In this document: piece by piece, positions 12,715 to 22,223 of the stretch | Numbering within the stretch: position 1 is the first letter of the stretch | Layout: each line of letters starts with the position of its first letter | Source: a virus | Length of the DNA: 28,840 nt | Virus record (IMG/VR): IMGVR_UViG_3300007708_000021 | Span: 1 to 28,840 of that record | Direction: 5' to 3' (one strand) | Notes under the pieces: generated by a model | The model's database searches: none | What the model saw: only the letters and a program-made list of their open reading frames with translations | What the model was told of the DNA's origin: nothing | Position numbers and translations under genes: made by a program

Positions 12715-13629
12715 ATGGCAATAAATGTAGATACAGTTTATAAGACTGTCTTATTAATACTTAATAAAGAACAACGGGGCTATATGACCCCAGACGAGTT
12801 TAACAGGACAGCGGCTCAGGTACAGCTTGAGATATTTGAAAGTTATTTTGATGATCTTAATCAACAATTAAGGGTGCCGGATAATGATAGCGAATATGCT
12901 GACCGACAAAAAAATCTACAAGAAAAATTAGCAGTGTTCCACACAATAGGTGAATGCGAGTATGTTGGGCCATACTTTAATGTTCCAGCTTCATCAAATT
13001 CATCGCTTGTTGCAACATTGACAACCGTATTGAATCAATCGCAATATACAATAACCTCACTAACCGCGGCTCAACTATCAGATGGCATAGTTACCGTTGC
13101 GTTCAATGGTGTATTACAACCATCTTCAGCTTGGAGTATAAATGGAAATATATTATCGTTGACGGCTTTACCTTTGGCTGGAATTGAAATCAATGTAACT
13201 TTAAAACCGTATGATTTTTACAAATTAGGCACGGTAATATATAAAGAAGAAAAAGAGATTCAATATGTTCAGCCTCATGAATTACTGGAATTAAATTTAT
13301 CACCGCTTACAAAGCCAACATTATACTATCCGGTATATAAATATAATAGTTATAGATTGTATGTTTATCCAACATCGATTGTAAGCGATGTAAGTGTAAC
13401 ATATTTACGCAAACCATTAAATCCTTCATGGAACTTTACCGCAACCGCTCCATACTATCAATATGTGTATAACCCTGGCTCTTCTGTTAATTTTGAATTA
13501 CACCCAACAGAGCAGATAAGTGTTATTACAAGGATATTACTTTATTCTGGGGTAGTTATAAAAGATCCGCAAATTATACAGGTAGCTGCACAGCAAATAC
13601 AAGCGGAAAATATAAATTCAAAAAGCTAA
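12715..13629 (+). CDS. Head-tail connector/ring protein with inserted beta module
   Basis: This 304-residue protein begins with a helical segment, NVDTVYKTVLLILNKEQRGY then MTPDEFNRTAAQVQLEIFES. I associate this start with a connector or ring protein of Bacteroidota podoviruses, sitting below the portal. Residues about 95-165 look like an inserted beta-sandwich module (IVTVAFNGVLQPSSAWSING, then NILSLTALPLAGIEINVTL), similar to modules common in phage fibres. The original chain seems to resume with IYKEEKEIQYVQPHELLELN and SYRLYVYPTSIVSDVSVTYL. The end is helical (IIQVAAQQIQAENINSKS). It starts after the second hairpin and is followed 6 bases later by another connector-type gene. The family is judged from memory and position; the exact ring layer is unknown. 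Confidence 0.68.
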   Translation: MAINVDTVYKTVLLILNKEQRGYMTPDEFNRTAAQVQLEIFESYFDDLNQQLRVPDNDSEYADRQKNLQEKLAVFHTIGECEYVGPYFNVPASSNSSLVATLTTVLNQSQYTITSLTAAQLSDGIVTVAFNGVLQPSSAWSINGNILSLTALPLAGIEINVTLKPYDFYKLGTVIYKEEKEIQYVQPHELLELNLSPLTKPTLYYPVYKYNSYRLYVYPTSIVSDVSVTYLRKPLNPSWNFTATAPYYQYVYNPGSSVNFELHPTEQISVITRILLYSGVVIKDPQIIQVAAQQIQAENINSKS

Positions 13630-13635
13630 TAAAAT

Positions 13636-14865
13636 ATGGCGTTTCCTAACGGCGGTTTAATAACCGAAACAAATAGACAGTATTACGAAGGAGCGCAAGG
13701 CTTTCAAGTAATAGACTTAGCGGGTCAAAATGCATTTACTTTTACCTTTGATACAGATATAATTTTTGGCAGTTGGGACCAAAATGATCCTGACTACGCT
13801 CTAAACAATTTTAAATTATATACAAGTCCAGACGGATTAAATTATTTTGAAGTTACAACTGAATACTATATTATAGATAATACAGTATTTTTTGGTACCC
13901 CAACAACGCCTGAATTTATTGATCAAGGCGATGTTGTTGTAATGCAATTAAAACGTGTTGATGGAGGAAACTATGGTGACCGAGACGCATATGGCAATAC
14001 CGTAGAAGAAAATTATGGAGGTTATTCATATATAACGTTAAATGATGTTATCAACAACTTTATGGTAGCTTATGTTGGTAATGGGAAACTTATTGGTGAT
14101 GCAAAAAGAACAGACGTTATCTTCCACGCAAAAAGAGCCTTACAAGAGTTTAGCTACGATACACTAAAAAGCATGAAGTCCCAGGAGTTAAGCGTCCCGG
14201 CAAATTTGTCAGTACCGTTACCTCAAGACTATGTTAATTATGTAAAATTATCCTGGGTTGATCAATCGGGTGTTAAACATATAATATACCCAACTACACT
14301 AACAAGTAACCCGACTGAATTGCCAATACAAGATTCACGCGGTGTTGCAATACAGAGTAGTTATGATGACAATATTCAATCAACTTCATTAACAGAAGAA
14401 AGATGGAACACAAATAATACCGGAGGAACAATTGCTCAATCAATGAACTTGTACTCCAATGGTTGGAGCGGATATAATTGGGGATACGGCGGTTTTTATG
14501 GGCAAGCTTATGGGCTTGATCCACAGTACGCCAACTACAATGGTACCTATACTATAAATGAGCGCGAAGGCAAAATAAACTTTTCAAGTGATCTTGTTGG
14601 TTTAGTTATTATATTTGAATACATATCTGACGGCTTAGCATATAATTTAGATTCAAGAATACCTAAACTTGCAGAGGAAGCAACATATGCTTATATCTTG
14701 CATGCCATTATATCAACCCGCGCAAATCAACCAGAATATCTTGTTAGAAGATTGCGAGATGAAAAAAGCGCAAAACTTAGAAACGCAAAAATAAGATTAT
14801 CTAATATTAAGTTAGAAGAAATCACTCAAGTAATGAGAGGAAAATCTAAATGGATTAAACACTAA
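13636..14865 (+). CDS. Head-tail connector/tail ring protein
   Basis: This 409-residue protein has a beta-rich N-terminal section (about 20-110: GFQVIDLAGQNAFTFTFDTD, then NNFKLYTSPDGLNYFEVTTE) that looks like an added sandwich domain. It is followed by the conserved-looking core SYITLNDVINNFMVAYVGNG, then KLIGDAKRTDVIFHAKRALQ and EFSYDTLKSMKSQELSVPAN. The middle contains an aromatic Gly/Tyr/Trp-rich stretch (NGWSGYNWGYGGFYGQAYG, about 276-294). The C-terminus is helical and basic (VRRLRDEKSAKLRNAKIRLS). The core pattern fits a tail adaptor or stabilising ring in crAss-like and related podoviruses. It sits between another ring-type gene and the large tail hub, with gaps of 6 and 2 bases. Precise stoichiometry and position cannot be read from sequence. 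Confidence 0.68.
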   Translation: MAFPNGGLITETNRQYYEGAQGFQVIDLAGQNAFTFTFDTDIIFGSWDQNDPDYALNNFKLYTSPDGLNYFEVTTEYYIIDNTVFFGTPTTPEFIDQGDVVVMQLKRVDGGNYGDRDAYGNTVEENYGGYSYITLNDVINNFMVAYVGNGKLIGDAKRTDVIFHAKRALQEFSYDTLKSMKSQELSVPANLSVPLPQDYVNYVKLSWVDQSGVKHIIYPTTLTSNPTELPIQDSRGVAIQSSYDDNIQSTSLTEERWNTNNTGGTIAQSMNLYSNGWSGYNWGYGGFYGQAYGLDPQYANYNGTYTINEREGKINFSSDLVGLVIIFEYISDGLAYNLDSRIPKLAEEATYAYILHAIISTRANQPEYLVRRLRDEKSAKLRNAKIRLSNIKLEEITQVMRGKSKWIKH

Positions 14866-14867
14866 TT

Positions 14868-17800
14868 ATGGCTGAAATTAAAAATACTTTCTTACAATCC
14901 AAGATGAACAAAGACTTGGATGATAGATTAATACCGAATGGTCAATATAGAGATGCTTTAAATATTCAAATAGGCAAATCAGAGCAAGATGATATTGGCG
15001 CATTACAAAGCGTGTTAGGCAATAGTAGTCTGCCCATACCCGCTGACGACTCTGATTTAATCTGTATAGGGTTTTTTATGGACAACCAGAACAACCGTAT
15101 ATATAGATTCTTAACAAATTACATAGACGCAAATCCAAATTCAATAAATTACCCCGACGCAGCGGATAAGATGAAAATATCGGTATACGATATTAATTCA
15201 CAGACCTATACTACATTAGTAAGCGGGATATTTTTAAATTTTTCAGCTAATAACTCTTCATATATAAACGGGGTTAATTTAATTGAAAATTTATTATTCT
15301 GGACAGACAATAGAAATCAACCTAGAAAAATAAATGTAAATACAGCTTTAGTAAACCCGGGATATTATACAACTGAAACTCAAATTTCCGTAGCAAAATA
15401 TGCTCCGGTAGAACCTATATCTTTAATAAAAAAATCCGTAACTACGGTAACAAATGTAATCTCACCAAACGAAATAGAAGTGGATGATGCTACAGGTATT
15501 GTTGTTGGAATGACAATAATATCGGGAGCTATTGATTCTACTGAATTTGTTACAGTATATGAAGTTGCTGGAAATAATATTACGCTTTACCAAGACACAA
15601 CCCTAATTAACATTGGGGATACATTAACATTTTTAATCTCTACTATGACGGATCAATCTGGCGATGAAAATTGGCCCGGGGATCCAGATTTTCTTGAAGA
15701 TAAATATGTTAGATTTAGTTATATATTTAGATATGATGATGGAGAGTATTCATTAATGGCTCCATTTACACAGATTGCATATATCCCAAGACAAAAAGGT
15801 TATTTTATAAACGGTGACGAAACTGCTGCATATAGAAGTACAATTGTAAGGTGGATGGAAAATAATGTTAATAACATTGAGTTGTTAATCCCATTGCCTG
15901 ATAAAGGTTCAAATATAGTTAACTCGTATAAAATAACAGAACTTGATATTCTATATAAGGAATCTAATTCAAATGCTGTTAAAGTAATAGAGACAGTAAC
16001 GACGCAAAGGATAGCATCAGAATCACCAAATATAAATGTTTTTGTACGACCATACCAATCGCAAAAACCATATAAAACACTAACAGAAGATCAAACAACT
16101 CGGGTTACTGATATTGTACCAGTAAGGGCGCTTGCCCAAGAAGTTACAGGCAATAGAGTTATGTATGGTAATTATTATTCTACATATACAGCGCCTAGTT
16201 CTATCAACTATAATGTTACCGTAAGCCCTAAAACTTTTTATTTTACAAGCTTTATAGAATACCCAAATCATACTTTAAAACAAAATAGAAATTATCAAGT
16301 TGGTTTTATATTATCAGACAAATTTGGTAGACAATCACCTGTTATATTATCAACAGTAGATTTAACTACAGTTTCTGGTGGAGCAGTACCGACTTTATAT
16401 GGCGGATCAACCGTGTATGCACCTTATGTTAGCAAAGAAGCAGGTTATCCCCCTACTAGAGATTGGAATGGTAATGCATTATTGGTATTATTAAATAGCG
16501 TCATTACATCCACACGTAATATACCAAATGGAACACCAGGGTTATATGCTGAAGCAATTGGCGGCGTTGGTGGTTTTACTGTAAATGGTTTTTCGGTGGT
16601 AAATGGTAATGATTACCAATTTGTAATAGATAGTTCTGTTAGCAATAGTCCACCAAAAAAAGGTGATTATTTAAGAGGTGAGTATACGGACTACGTAGAG
16701 ATCACTGAATTAGAAACTTTTGGAGATTTGTATATATTAACAACTGACGGCCAGGCAAATAATTTATATAATTTAGACCTAGCTAATGATCCTGATATTA
16801 AATACGCTTATAGGTTAAATCCAATTGGGTGGTACTCGTATAAAATTGTAGTAAGGCAACAAGAGCAGGATTATTACAATGTTTATTTACCCGGCATGTT
16901 AAATGCTTACCCACTGAATCAGACATATGGTTCGCAAGTGGTATATATAGGCGATCCAACAACGCCTACATTGCAAAACGGAATAAATACATCTGATTTT
17001 CCGACAAATGAATTTAATAAAACAGCACATATTGTATTAATCAACGATAATATAAACAAAGTGCCTCGTGATTTAACAGAAGTTGGACCTGACCAAAAAC
17101 AATATCGAAGTAGTGTTGAATTGTTTGGTAGAGTAGAAAATGACGTAACATTGTTAACGTTTGAGGTTGATCCCGTTGTAGATGACCCTTCTGCTTCACA
17201 ATTTATTTATGATTCCGTAATGCTCCCAAATATATTCCCGCAAATAAGCGTGGGTGATGCAATAAATTATGAGTCACCGGAGCCTTGGTATGCAAATACC
17301 GTTATTACAGAAATATTAGAAGACACACCAACTGTTGGTAAATGTACAATAAAATTTTCACCTGATAATATTACCGTTGAAGACTTTGACACAATAAGCA
17401 TATTGCTTGGTAAAAACAAACAATATTATCCAACAAGAAAACCAGATACAGTATCATCGATTGCTAATTCAAGAGACTTTGATTTTTTACCAAACTCGGT
17501 TGAAAATATTATAGGTACTGCTGGTTTAAATTTATATCAATTACAAACGAACCCAATGATTGGCCGCGTTTCCACAATATCAGGTATTGGTATTGAGGGA
17601 CAATATATGGTGCCTTATCTTGGTGTTTATGAAACGCGTCCTGATGAATCTTTATTAGATTTGTTTTGGGAAACCGCAACAACAGGTTTAATATCAGATT
17701 TGAATTGGGATGTTTTAACTGGCTCAGATGCGCCTGTTGCTCTGAATGATTTTGAATATTTATTTTTTGAAGATCAAGATAAAAATGGTTCCGAGAGCGG

Positions 17801-20132
17801 GACAGGTGATGCTGACTCTCCGTATATAACAGAGAATATATATGCAATTAATAATTCAGGAGCACCTATAATAGCGACAGATGCTCAGATAGTGTCTGTT
17901 TTTGATAATTCAATTCCAGCAAACTCATGTGCTAGTCGTTTTGCAATCGAGCCAAGTGGGTTGGGTCAATTTAAAATAAAGATAGCTGATAGTTTTGTTT
18001 TTAATCATAATGCACTTACCGCTGGGTTATTTAATTTTGAAATACAGCTGCAATATAATGGCGTATGGTATCCATTTTCATTCCAAATACCGTTAGGGAA
18101 CCGAGCTCCAAGATTTACAAACGAACCTTTCGATAACACTATAAATAGAACAACAACTATTATAGAAACATTAACGGCAGTAAATGGATCTTTTACAAAT
18201 GCTACCACTGATTTATATTGGGAAATAACAAGCGGTAATGACGAAGGTTATTTTGCTATAAATGATTATACAGGAGAATTTTCATTAATTCGTTCCGACA
18301 TACCAAATGGAATATATACTATTGGTGCGTCTGTAACGGATGCAGTTGATTTTACACAAGTTCCGCCATTAAAACTAAACGGGGTTGGAGCATTTCAAAG
18401 CCTAACTGATACCACAACTTTTACTATAGTTGTAGTTGGCGACCCATTAACTCCTTGCCTAAGAGATTTTGATTCAGATGTATTATGTTATCAAAATAGC
18501 CCTTATGGTAGGAGCAGTTCTTGGACGTACGATAATATTCCGAAAGGTTTTGGTGCTGTTTATGTTGGTAAAAAGGACATAATGCCATTAGCAGACGGTA
18601 TTACATGGCCCGATTTACCAAATTGTCCATTAAATGGTCAAAAATACCAGAACGCAATGAATGTTGCAAAAGCAAATGGGTGCACTACACTAACTGGGCT
18701 AACGCAGGGTACTATGCGCTGGGATGTTGAATATCAGGTTGGGATCAGCGATACCACACAGGGGCCTAATTGTATTGGTTCTATTAGATATGAAAGTATA
18801 TGGACGGGCGGCAGAGTTAGAACAATTTTATGGTATAGAGAAAATGAAAATGCAGTATGGCAAACAGCTACTGATGACAACGGATTTAACTGTTCTATAG
18901 AATCAGACCCGCCAATCTCAACGGGATTCAGCGGAGCTAAAAACATGTGGAGCTATAATACACCCATGCGATTAGAGCTTAGGCAAGCAATTCAGCCCCG
19001 AGATGACTTACGTCAACCAGGTGATATTTACACGGGAAGTATTATAGTAAGAAGTTTTTCTTTTTTTACTTCAGAACCCGGTGAGTATTGTTTATGCGTT
19101 TATGAGGAGGATATGAGTGGAGACTCCCTTGGCCAACTTGGAGCAGCATGCTATAGCCCGAATGGCATAGGGCCATTCGCACGAGTTAAAATTAGTGATG
19201 CAAATTTTACATATCCATTAGGGGTTCAAACTAGAACAGCCTATAAATATAATTTAAGATTATCAGAGCCATTTGATAATAATCCAACCGCTTTAGCTTC
19301 TAATCAACAAGTTTCAAATAAAGGCCAAATTGCTTGGGGAGGAGGGGCGCCCGACGCTGCTCCTTTGTATGAATTTGAACTTGAATTAACAGTTAAAGAA
19401 GATCAAGTAGAGCCAGATAAAGTAGTTGTCACACAAGCCAGTTTGGATGCAATACAACCCGCATTATTAGTGCCTGGAGTTAGATGTATAAACGATGACC
19501 ATATAAACCCGGGTACTGTAAGAAAAATAGCAAATATATCAGGCACAACTATAACATTTGATGGTAATACTGATTCTTATTTTTTAACCGGCGATATAAT
19601 TACTGCAACATATAATACGCTTGAAGTTGAGACCGAAGTTTGGTCTGATAGCGCAGACGGTATTAATGTAAAACAATTTTACACAGGTCCCGATATGCTT
19701 GTCTCATGGGAGCCACCTATGGCAGATAAATTTTACACCTTTAGGAAAATGGATCGTGATTACAATTTAGGAGACCATCCTAACGAATTTACGTATCAAA
19801 TGACCTCCACGCGCGTTTCATCATACGTAATGAGTAACCCTTTTTGGACAGCAAAATTTGATATAAACGGAAAAGTAATACCTATTTCCCAATCAAACCC
19901 TCCTAGGTATATCGGAGGTGGAACGGGTCTTGGTTCAATATCGGCAGGGGGTAATACCGTTAATATAGTAACTTGTTATCCTTTATCAAATTTTTACAGT
20001 CCAAATCGCCCAAATCCATCTCAAGCAAGATATGGCTATGATGCTCAAAATCTCACCGAAACATATACACAAACGGGTGGTTATTATGCGGCTAATTTAA
20101 CATTGGACTTAAATTATGTTCCGGCTCCATAG
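14868..20132 (+). CDS. Giant tail hub/tail stabilisation protein with cadherin-like repeat
   Basis: This 1754-residue protein starts KNTFLQSKMNKDLDDRLIPN then GQYRDALNIQIGKSEQDDIG. It resembles the front of P22 gp10-like tail stabilisation/hub proteins in crAss-like phages. Residues about 190-258 hold an inserted beta module (GIVVGMTIISGAIDS, VYEVAGNNITLY, GDTLTFL). Around 1085-1190 a cadherin-like repeat is visible: APRFTNEPF, then WEITSGNDEGYFAINDYTGE, then GIYTIGASVTD. A further module lies near 1524-1585 (ISGTTITFDGN, FLTGDIITATY). No signal peptide or transmembrane helix is seen. The size suggests the hub plus extended, possibly receptor-facing, arms. The next gene appears to encode the rest of the hub/nozzle. 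Hub assignment is by remembered family pattern; the cadherin-like call is from the motif. Confidence 0.75.
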   Translation: MAEIKNTFLQSKMNKDLDDRLIPNGQYRDALNIQIGKSEQDDIGALQSVLGNSSLPIPADDSDLICIGFFMDNQNNRIYRFLTNYIDANPNSINYPDAADKMKISVYDINSQTYTTLVSGIFLNFSANNSSYINGVNLIENLLFWTDNRNQPRKINVNTALVNPGYYTTETQISVAKYAPVEPISLIKKSVTTVTNVISPNEIEVDDATGIVVGMTIISGAIDSTEFVTVYEVAGNNITLYQDTTLINIGDTLTFLISTMTDQSGDENWPGDPDFLEDKYVRFSYIFRYDDGEYSLMAPFTQIAYIPRQKGYFINGDETAAYRSTIVRWMENNVNNIELLIPLPDKGSNIVNSYKITELDILYKESNSNAVKVIETVTTQRIASESPNINVFVRPYQSQKPYKTLTEDQTTRVTDIVPVRALAQEVTGNRVMYGNYYSTYTAPSSINYNVTVSPKTFYFTSFIEYPNHTLKQNRNYQVGFILSDKFGRQSPVILSTVDLTTVSGGAVPTLYGGSTVYAPYVSKEAGYPPTRDWNGNALLVLLNSVITSTRNIPNGTPGLYAEAIGGVGGFTVNGFSVVNGNDYQFVIDSSVSNSPPKKGDYLRGEYTDYVEITELETFGDLYILTTDGQANNLYNLDLANDPDIKYAYRLNPIGWYSYKIVVRQQEQDYYNVYLPGMLNAYPLNQTYGSQVVYIGDPTTPTLQNGINTSDFPTNEFNKTAHIVLINDNINKVPRDLTEVGPDQKQYRSSVELFGRVENDVTLLTFEVDPVVDDPSASQFIYDSVMLPNIFPQISVGDAINYESPEPWYANTVITEILEDTPTVGKCTIKFSPDNITVEDFDTISILLGKNKQYYPTRKPDTVSSIANSRDFDFLPNSVENIIGTAGLNLYQLQTNPMIGRVSTISGIGIEGQYMVPYLGVYETRPDESLLDLFWETATTGLISDLNWDVLTGSDAPVALNDFEYLFFEDQDKNGSESGTGDADSPYITENIYAINNSGAPIIATDAQIVSVFDNSIPANSCASRFAIEPSGLGQFKIKIADSFVFNHNALTAGLFNFEIQLQYNGVWYPFSFQIPLGNRAPRFTNEPFDNTINRTTTIIETLTAVNGSFTNATTDLYWEITSGNDEGYFAINDYTGEFSLIRSDIPNGIYTIGASVTDAVDFTQVPPLKLNGVGAFQSLTDTTTFTIVVVGDPLTPCLRDFDSDVLCYQNSPYGRSSSWTYDNIPKGFGAVYVGKKDIMPLADGITWPDLPNCPLNGQKYQNAMNVAKANGCTTLTGLTQGTMRWDVEYQVGISDTTQGPNCIGSIRYESIWTGGRVRTILWYRENENAVWQTATDDNGFNCSIESDPPISTGFSGAKNMWSYNTPMRLELRQAIQPRDDLRQPGDIYTGSIIVRSFSFFTSEPGEYCLCVYEEDMSGDSLGQLGAACYSPNGIGPFARVKISDANFTYPLGVQTRTAYKYNLRLSEPFDNNPTALASNQQVSNKGQIAWGGGAPDAAPLYEFELELTVKEDQVEPDKVVVTQASLDAIQPALLVPGVRCINDDHINPGTVRKIANISGTTITFDGNTDSYFLTGDIITATYNTLEVETEVWSDSADGINVKQFYTGPDMLVSWEPPMADKFYTFRKMDRDYNLGDHPNEFTYQMTSTRVSSYVMSNPFWTAKFDINGKVIPISQSNPPRYIGGGTGLGSISAGGNTVNIVTCYPLSNFYSPNRPNPSQARYGYDAQNLTETYTQTGGYYAANLTLDLNYVPAP

Positions 20133-20172
20133 TAATTTATTAAAAACAATTAAAAACAAGTAATTATAAAAT

Positions 20173-21747
20173 ATGGCCGCAGTATTAGAACTAAAATATT
20201 TTAACTCATTCTGGTTGAAGAAAATGCAATCCATTACCTACGTAAAAAATACTACGGGGGTATTGGATGGAGCTGTAACTACCGATACTTTGGTTTTAAC
20301 AGAAGCAAATGATTTTATAGGCGTTGGGCAACAAGTAACAGGTGATCCAACGAGTGGTATAACTACAAATCCATCTCCTGTTGTTGTATACGTAAATGGC
20401 GCAACTATTACGTTAGATACGCCTCAGTCTATTGCGGATGGAGAAGAATTAACATTTGGGCCTATAACTAACTTTGATCATATACCCGCGGCTTATGAAT
20501 CAACACTTCCGGAAGGAACAGATTGGTACATTGAAGAAGCAAGGATTAGAGGTGGGTATAACAATACTATTGTTGATTTAGGCGTAAAAGCTTATATAGT
20601 TGAAGACATCAATGGGCAGCAATACCGTGGAAGTTCAATTATATACTCTGGTATTTATAATTCCAGAACTGGTGTAAATAATACAAATCAATTTTCTACC
20701 GCGCAAGACATAACAAAAAGTGTTGATCCATCTAATGGAACAATTCAAAAATTATATTCAGAAAATACAAATTTAATTATATTCCAAGAATCAAAAGTAA
20801 ATCAGGCGTTGATTGATAAGAATGCAGTTTACTCTGCTGATGGGCAACCAATGACAACTTCTGGTGGATTAGTGATAGGGCAAATACAAGCATACGCTGG
20901 TAACTATGGAATATCAACTAACCCAGAAAGTTTTGCTGTTTACGGATATAGAAAATACTTTGTGGATAGAAATCAAAATGCAGTACTAAGATTATCACAA
21001 GATGGCATAACTGAAATATCTGCTTATGGTATGTTGGATTATTTTAGAGATAATTTGTCTGCAATTAGTAATAGCGGCCGAATAGTTGGAATGTGGGACA
21101 TGCATAATAAGCAATATTTACTATCAATGCAACCCCTTGAAAATACCTCCGGTCAAAAGCCTACTCCCGCCCAGTCTATAACAGTTGCTTTTGATGAAGA
21201 CATCAATGGTTGGACAAGTAGATTTTCATTTAAACCAGAACTTGGCGGAAGTTTAAGAAATAATTTTTACACTTTTAAATCTGGTGGTATATGGGAACAT
21301 TATTCAACCGCTGTTAATAAGGGTACATTTTATAATGTTACTACAAATTCAACAGTTACTCTTGTATTTAATGCTTCGGCTTCAGAGGTTAAGAATTTTA
21401 GTACATTAAATTATGAAGGCACGACTGGTTGGGAATTGATTTCTTTGGAAACAGACACAGACACATCTGTGCCCGTGCAACCGTTTTCTCAAACATACAA
21501 TTTAGCAAGCATAGAAAACCAATTGTTTTCAAATAACTTTAAACGAAAAGAAAACAAGTACTTTGCAAACATTATGAATAATTCACCAGCCGGTAGCGGA
21601 GATGTTGTTTGGGGCCAATCTATGACAGGAATAAAAGGTTTTTATGCAATAGCAAACCTACAAATAAATAACTCAACATATGGGTCGCCATCAAACAGGG
21701 CTGAGTTGTTTGCGGTATCAACTGAATATGTAAATTCATCATACTAA
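20173..21747 (+). CDS. Tail hub/nozzle protein
   Basis: This 524-residue beta-rich protein carries the pattern WYIEEARIRGGYNNTIVDLG, IIYSGIYNSRTGVNNTNQFS, KLYSENTNLIIFQESKVNQA and YGYRKYFVDRNQNAVLRLSQ. It continues with ISAYGMLDYFRDNLS, GRIVGMWDMHNKQYLLSMQ and TLNYEGTTGWELIS. I recognise this as the tail nozzle/hub (stabilisation) protein type of Bacteroidota podoviruses and crAss-like phages, a toroidal beta-propeller-like tube. Residues about 30-97 are an inserted module (VVVYVNGATITLDTPQSIAD, then GEELTFGP) like the one in the preceding giant protein. The last codons overlap the next ATG by one base. The short 40-base gap before it is A/T-only in character, with a repeated ttaaaaacaa. Confidence 0.78.
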   Translation: MAAVLELKYFNSFWLKKMQSITYVKNTTGVLDGAVTTDTLVLTEANDFIGVGQQVTGDPTSGITTNPSPVVVYVNGATITLDTPQSIADGEELTFGPITNFDHIPAAYESTLPEGTDWYIEEARIRGGYNNTIVDLGVKAYIVEDINGQQYRGSSIIYSGIYNSRTGVNNTNQFSTAQDITKSVDPSNGTIQKLYSENTNLIIFQESKVNQALIDKNAVYSADGQPMTTSGGLVIGQIQAYAGNYGISTNPESFAVYGYRKYFVDRNQNAVLRLSQDGITEISAYGMLDYFRDNLSAISNSGRIVGMWDMHNKQYLLSMQPLENTSGQKPTPAQSITVAFDEDINGWTSRFSFKPELGGSLRNNFYTFKSGGIWEHYSTAVNKGTFYNVTTNSTVTLVFNASASEVKNFSTLNYEGTTGWELISLETDTDTSVPVQPFSQTYNLASIENQLFSNNFKRKENKYFANIMNNSPAGSGDVVWGQSMTGIKGFYAIANLQINNSTYGSPSNRAELFAVSTEYVNSSY

Positions 21748-22220
21748 TGACAAATGAAATTCAATTAAATATAGAGAATAGAATAATAGACAAAGACTTT
21801 ATTAGCAAAGTCACTGCGCTTGAACAAGAAATGTTAAACAGCGATCTTCCTGGTATAGTTAAAGGGGACTCTGACAGTTTTCCATTAAAGCATTCTTTTG
21901 CGGACGGGATATATATTAGAGAACTTTTTGCTAGCAAAGGATCACTTGTTATTGGAAAAATACATAAGTTTAACCATACTTGGTTTTTGCTTAGTGGCGA
22001 ATTAGAAATAGCCACAGATCAAGGAATTAATCACTATATTGCGCCTTGTTACATTAATGCACCAGGTGGTACAAAAAGAGTAGTGCATGTAGTAGAGGAT
22101 TCTGTTTTTGTTAACGTTTATCCAAATCCTAATAATACAACTGATTTAATTGAACTGGAAGAAATGATTATTTCTCCGTCTTTTGAAGAATATGAAAAAT
22201 ATAAACTTTTAAAAAAATAA
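21747..22220 (+). CDS. Cupin-fold protein
   Basis: This 157-residue protein has a central cupin (double-stranded beta-helix) pattern. It reads FADGIYIRELFASKGSLVIG, then KIHKFNHTWFLLSGELEIAT, then IAPCYINAPGGTKRVVHVVE and DSVFVNVYPNPNN. Candidate metal ligands are H73 and H77 (an HxxxH rather than HxH arrangement), E85 and H114, equivalent to the two classical cupin motifs. Related proteins appear in tail regions of many tailed phages, from memory, but no reaction is established. It is translationally coupled to the tail nozzle gene and lies 3 bases before the internal virion gene, so it is probably made with the virion proteins. A structural adaptor role and an enzymatic role are both possible. 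Confidence 0.75.
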   Translation: MTNEIQLNIENRIIDKDFISKVTALEQEMLNSDLPGIVKGDSDSFPLKHSFADGIYIRELFASKGSLVIGKIHKFNHTWFLLSGELEIATDQGINHYIAPCYINAPGGTKRVVHVVEDSVFVNVYPNPNNTTDLIELEEMIISPSFEEYEKYKLLKK

Positions 22221-22223
22221 TAT

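Noticed and set aside
20133-20172. A/T-rich direct repeat (ttaaaaacaa twice) between the two tail genes
   Set aside because: It has no dyad symmetry and is only ten bases long; it is best read as an ordinary A-rich leader.
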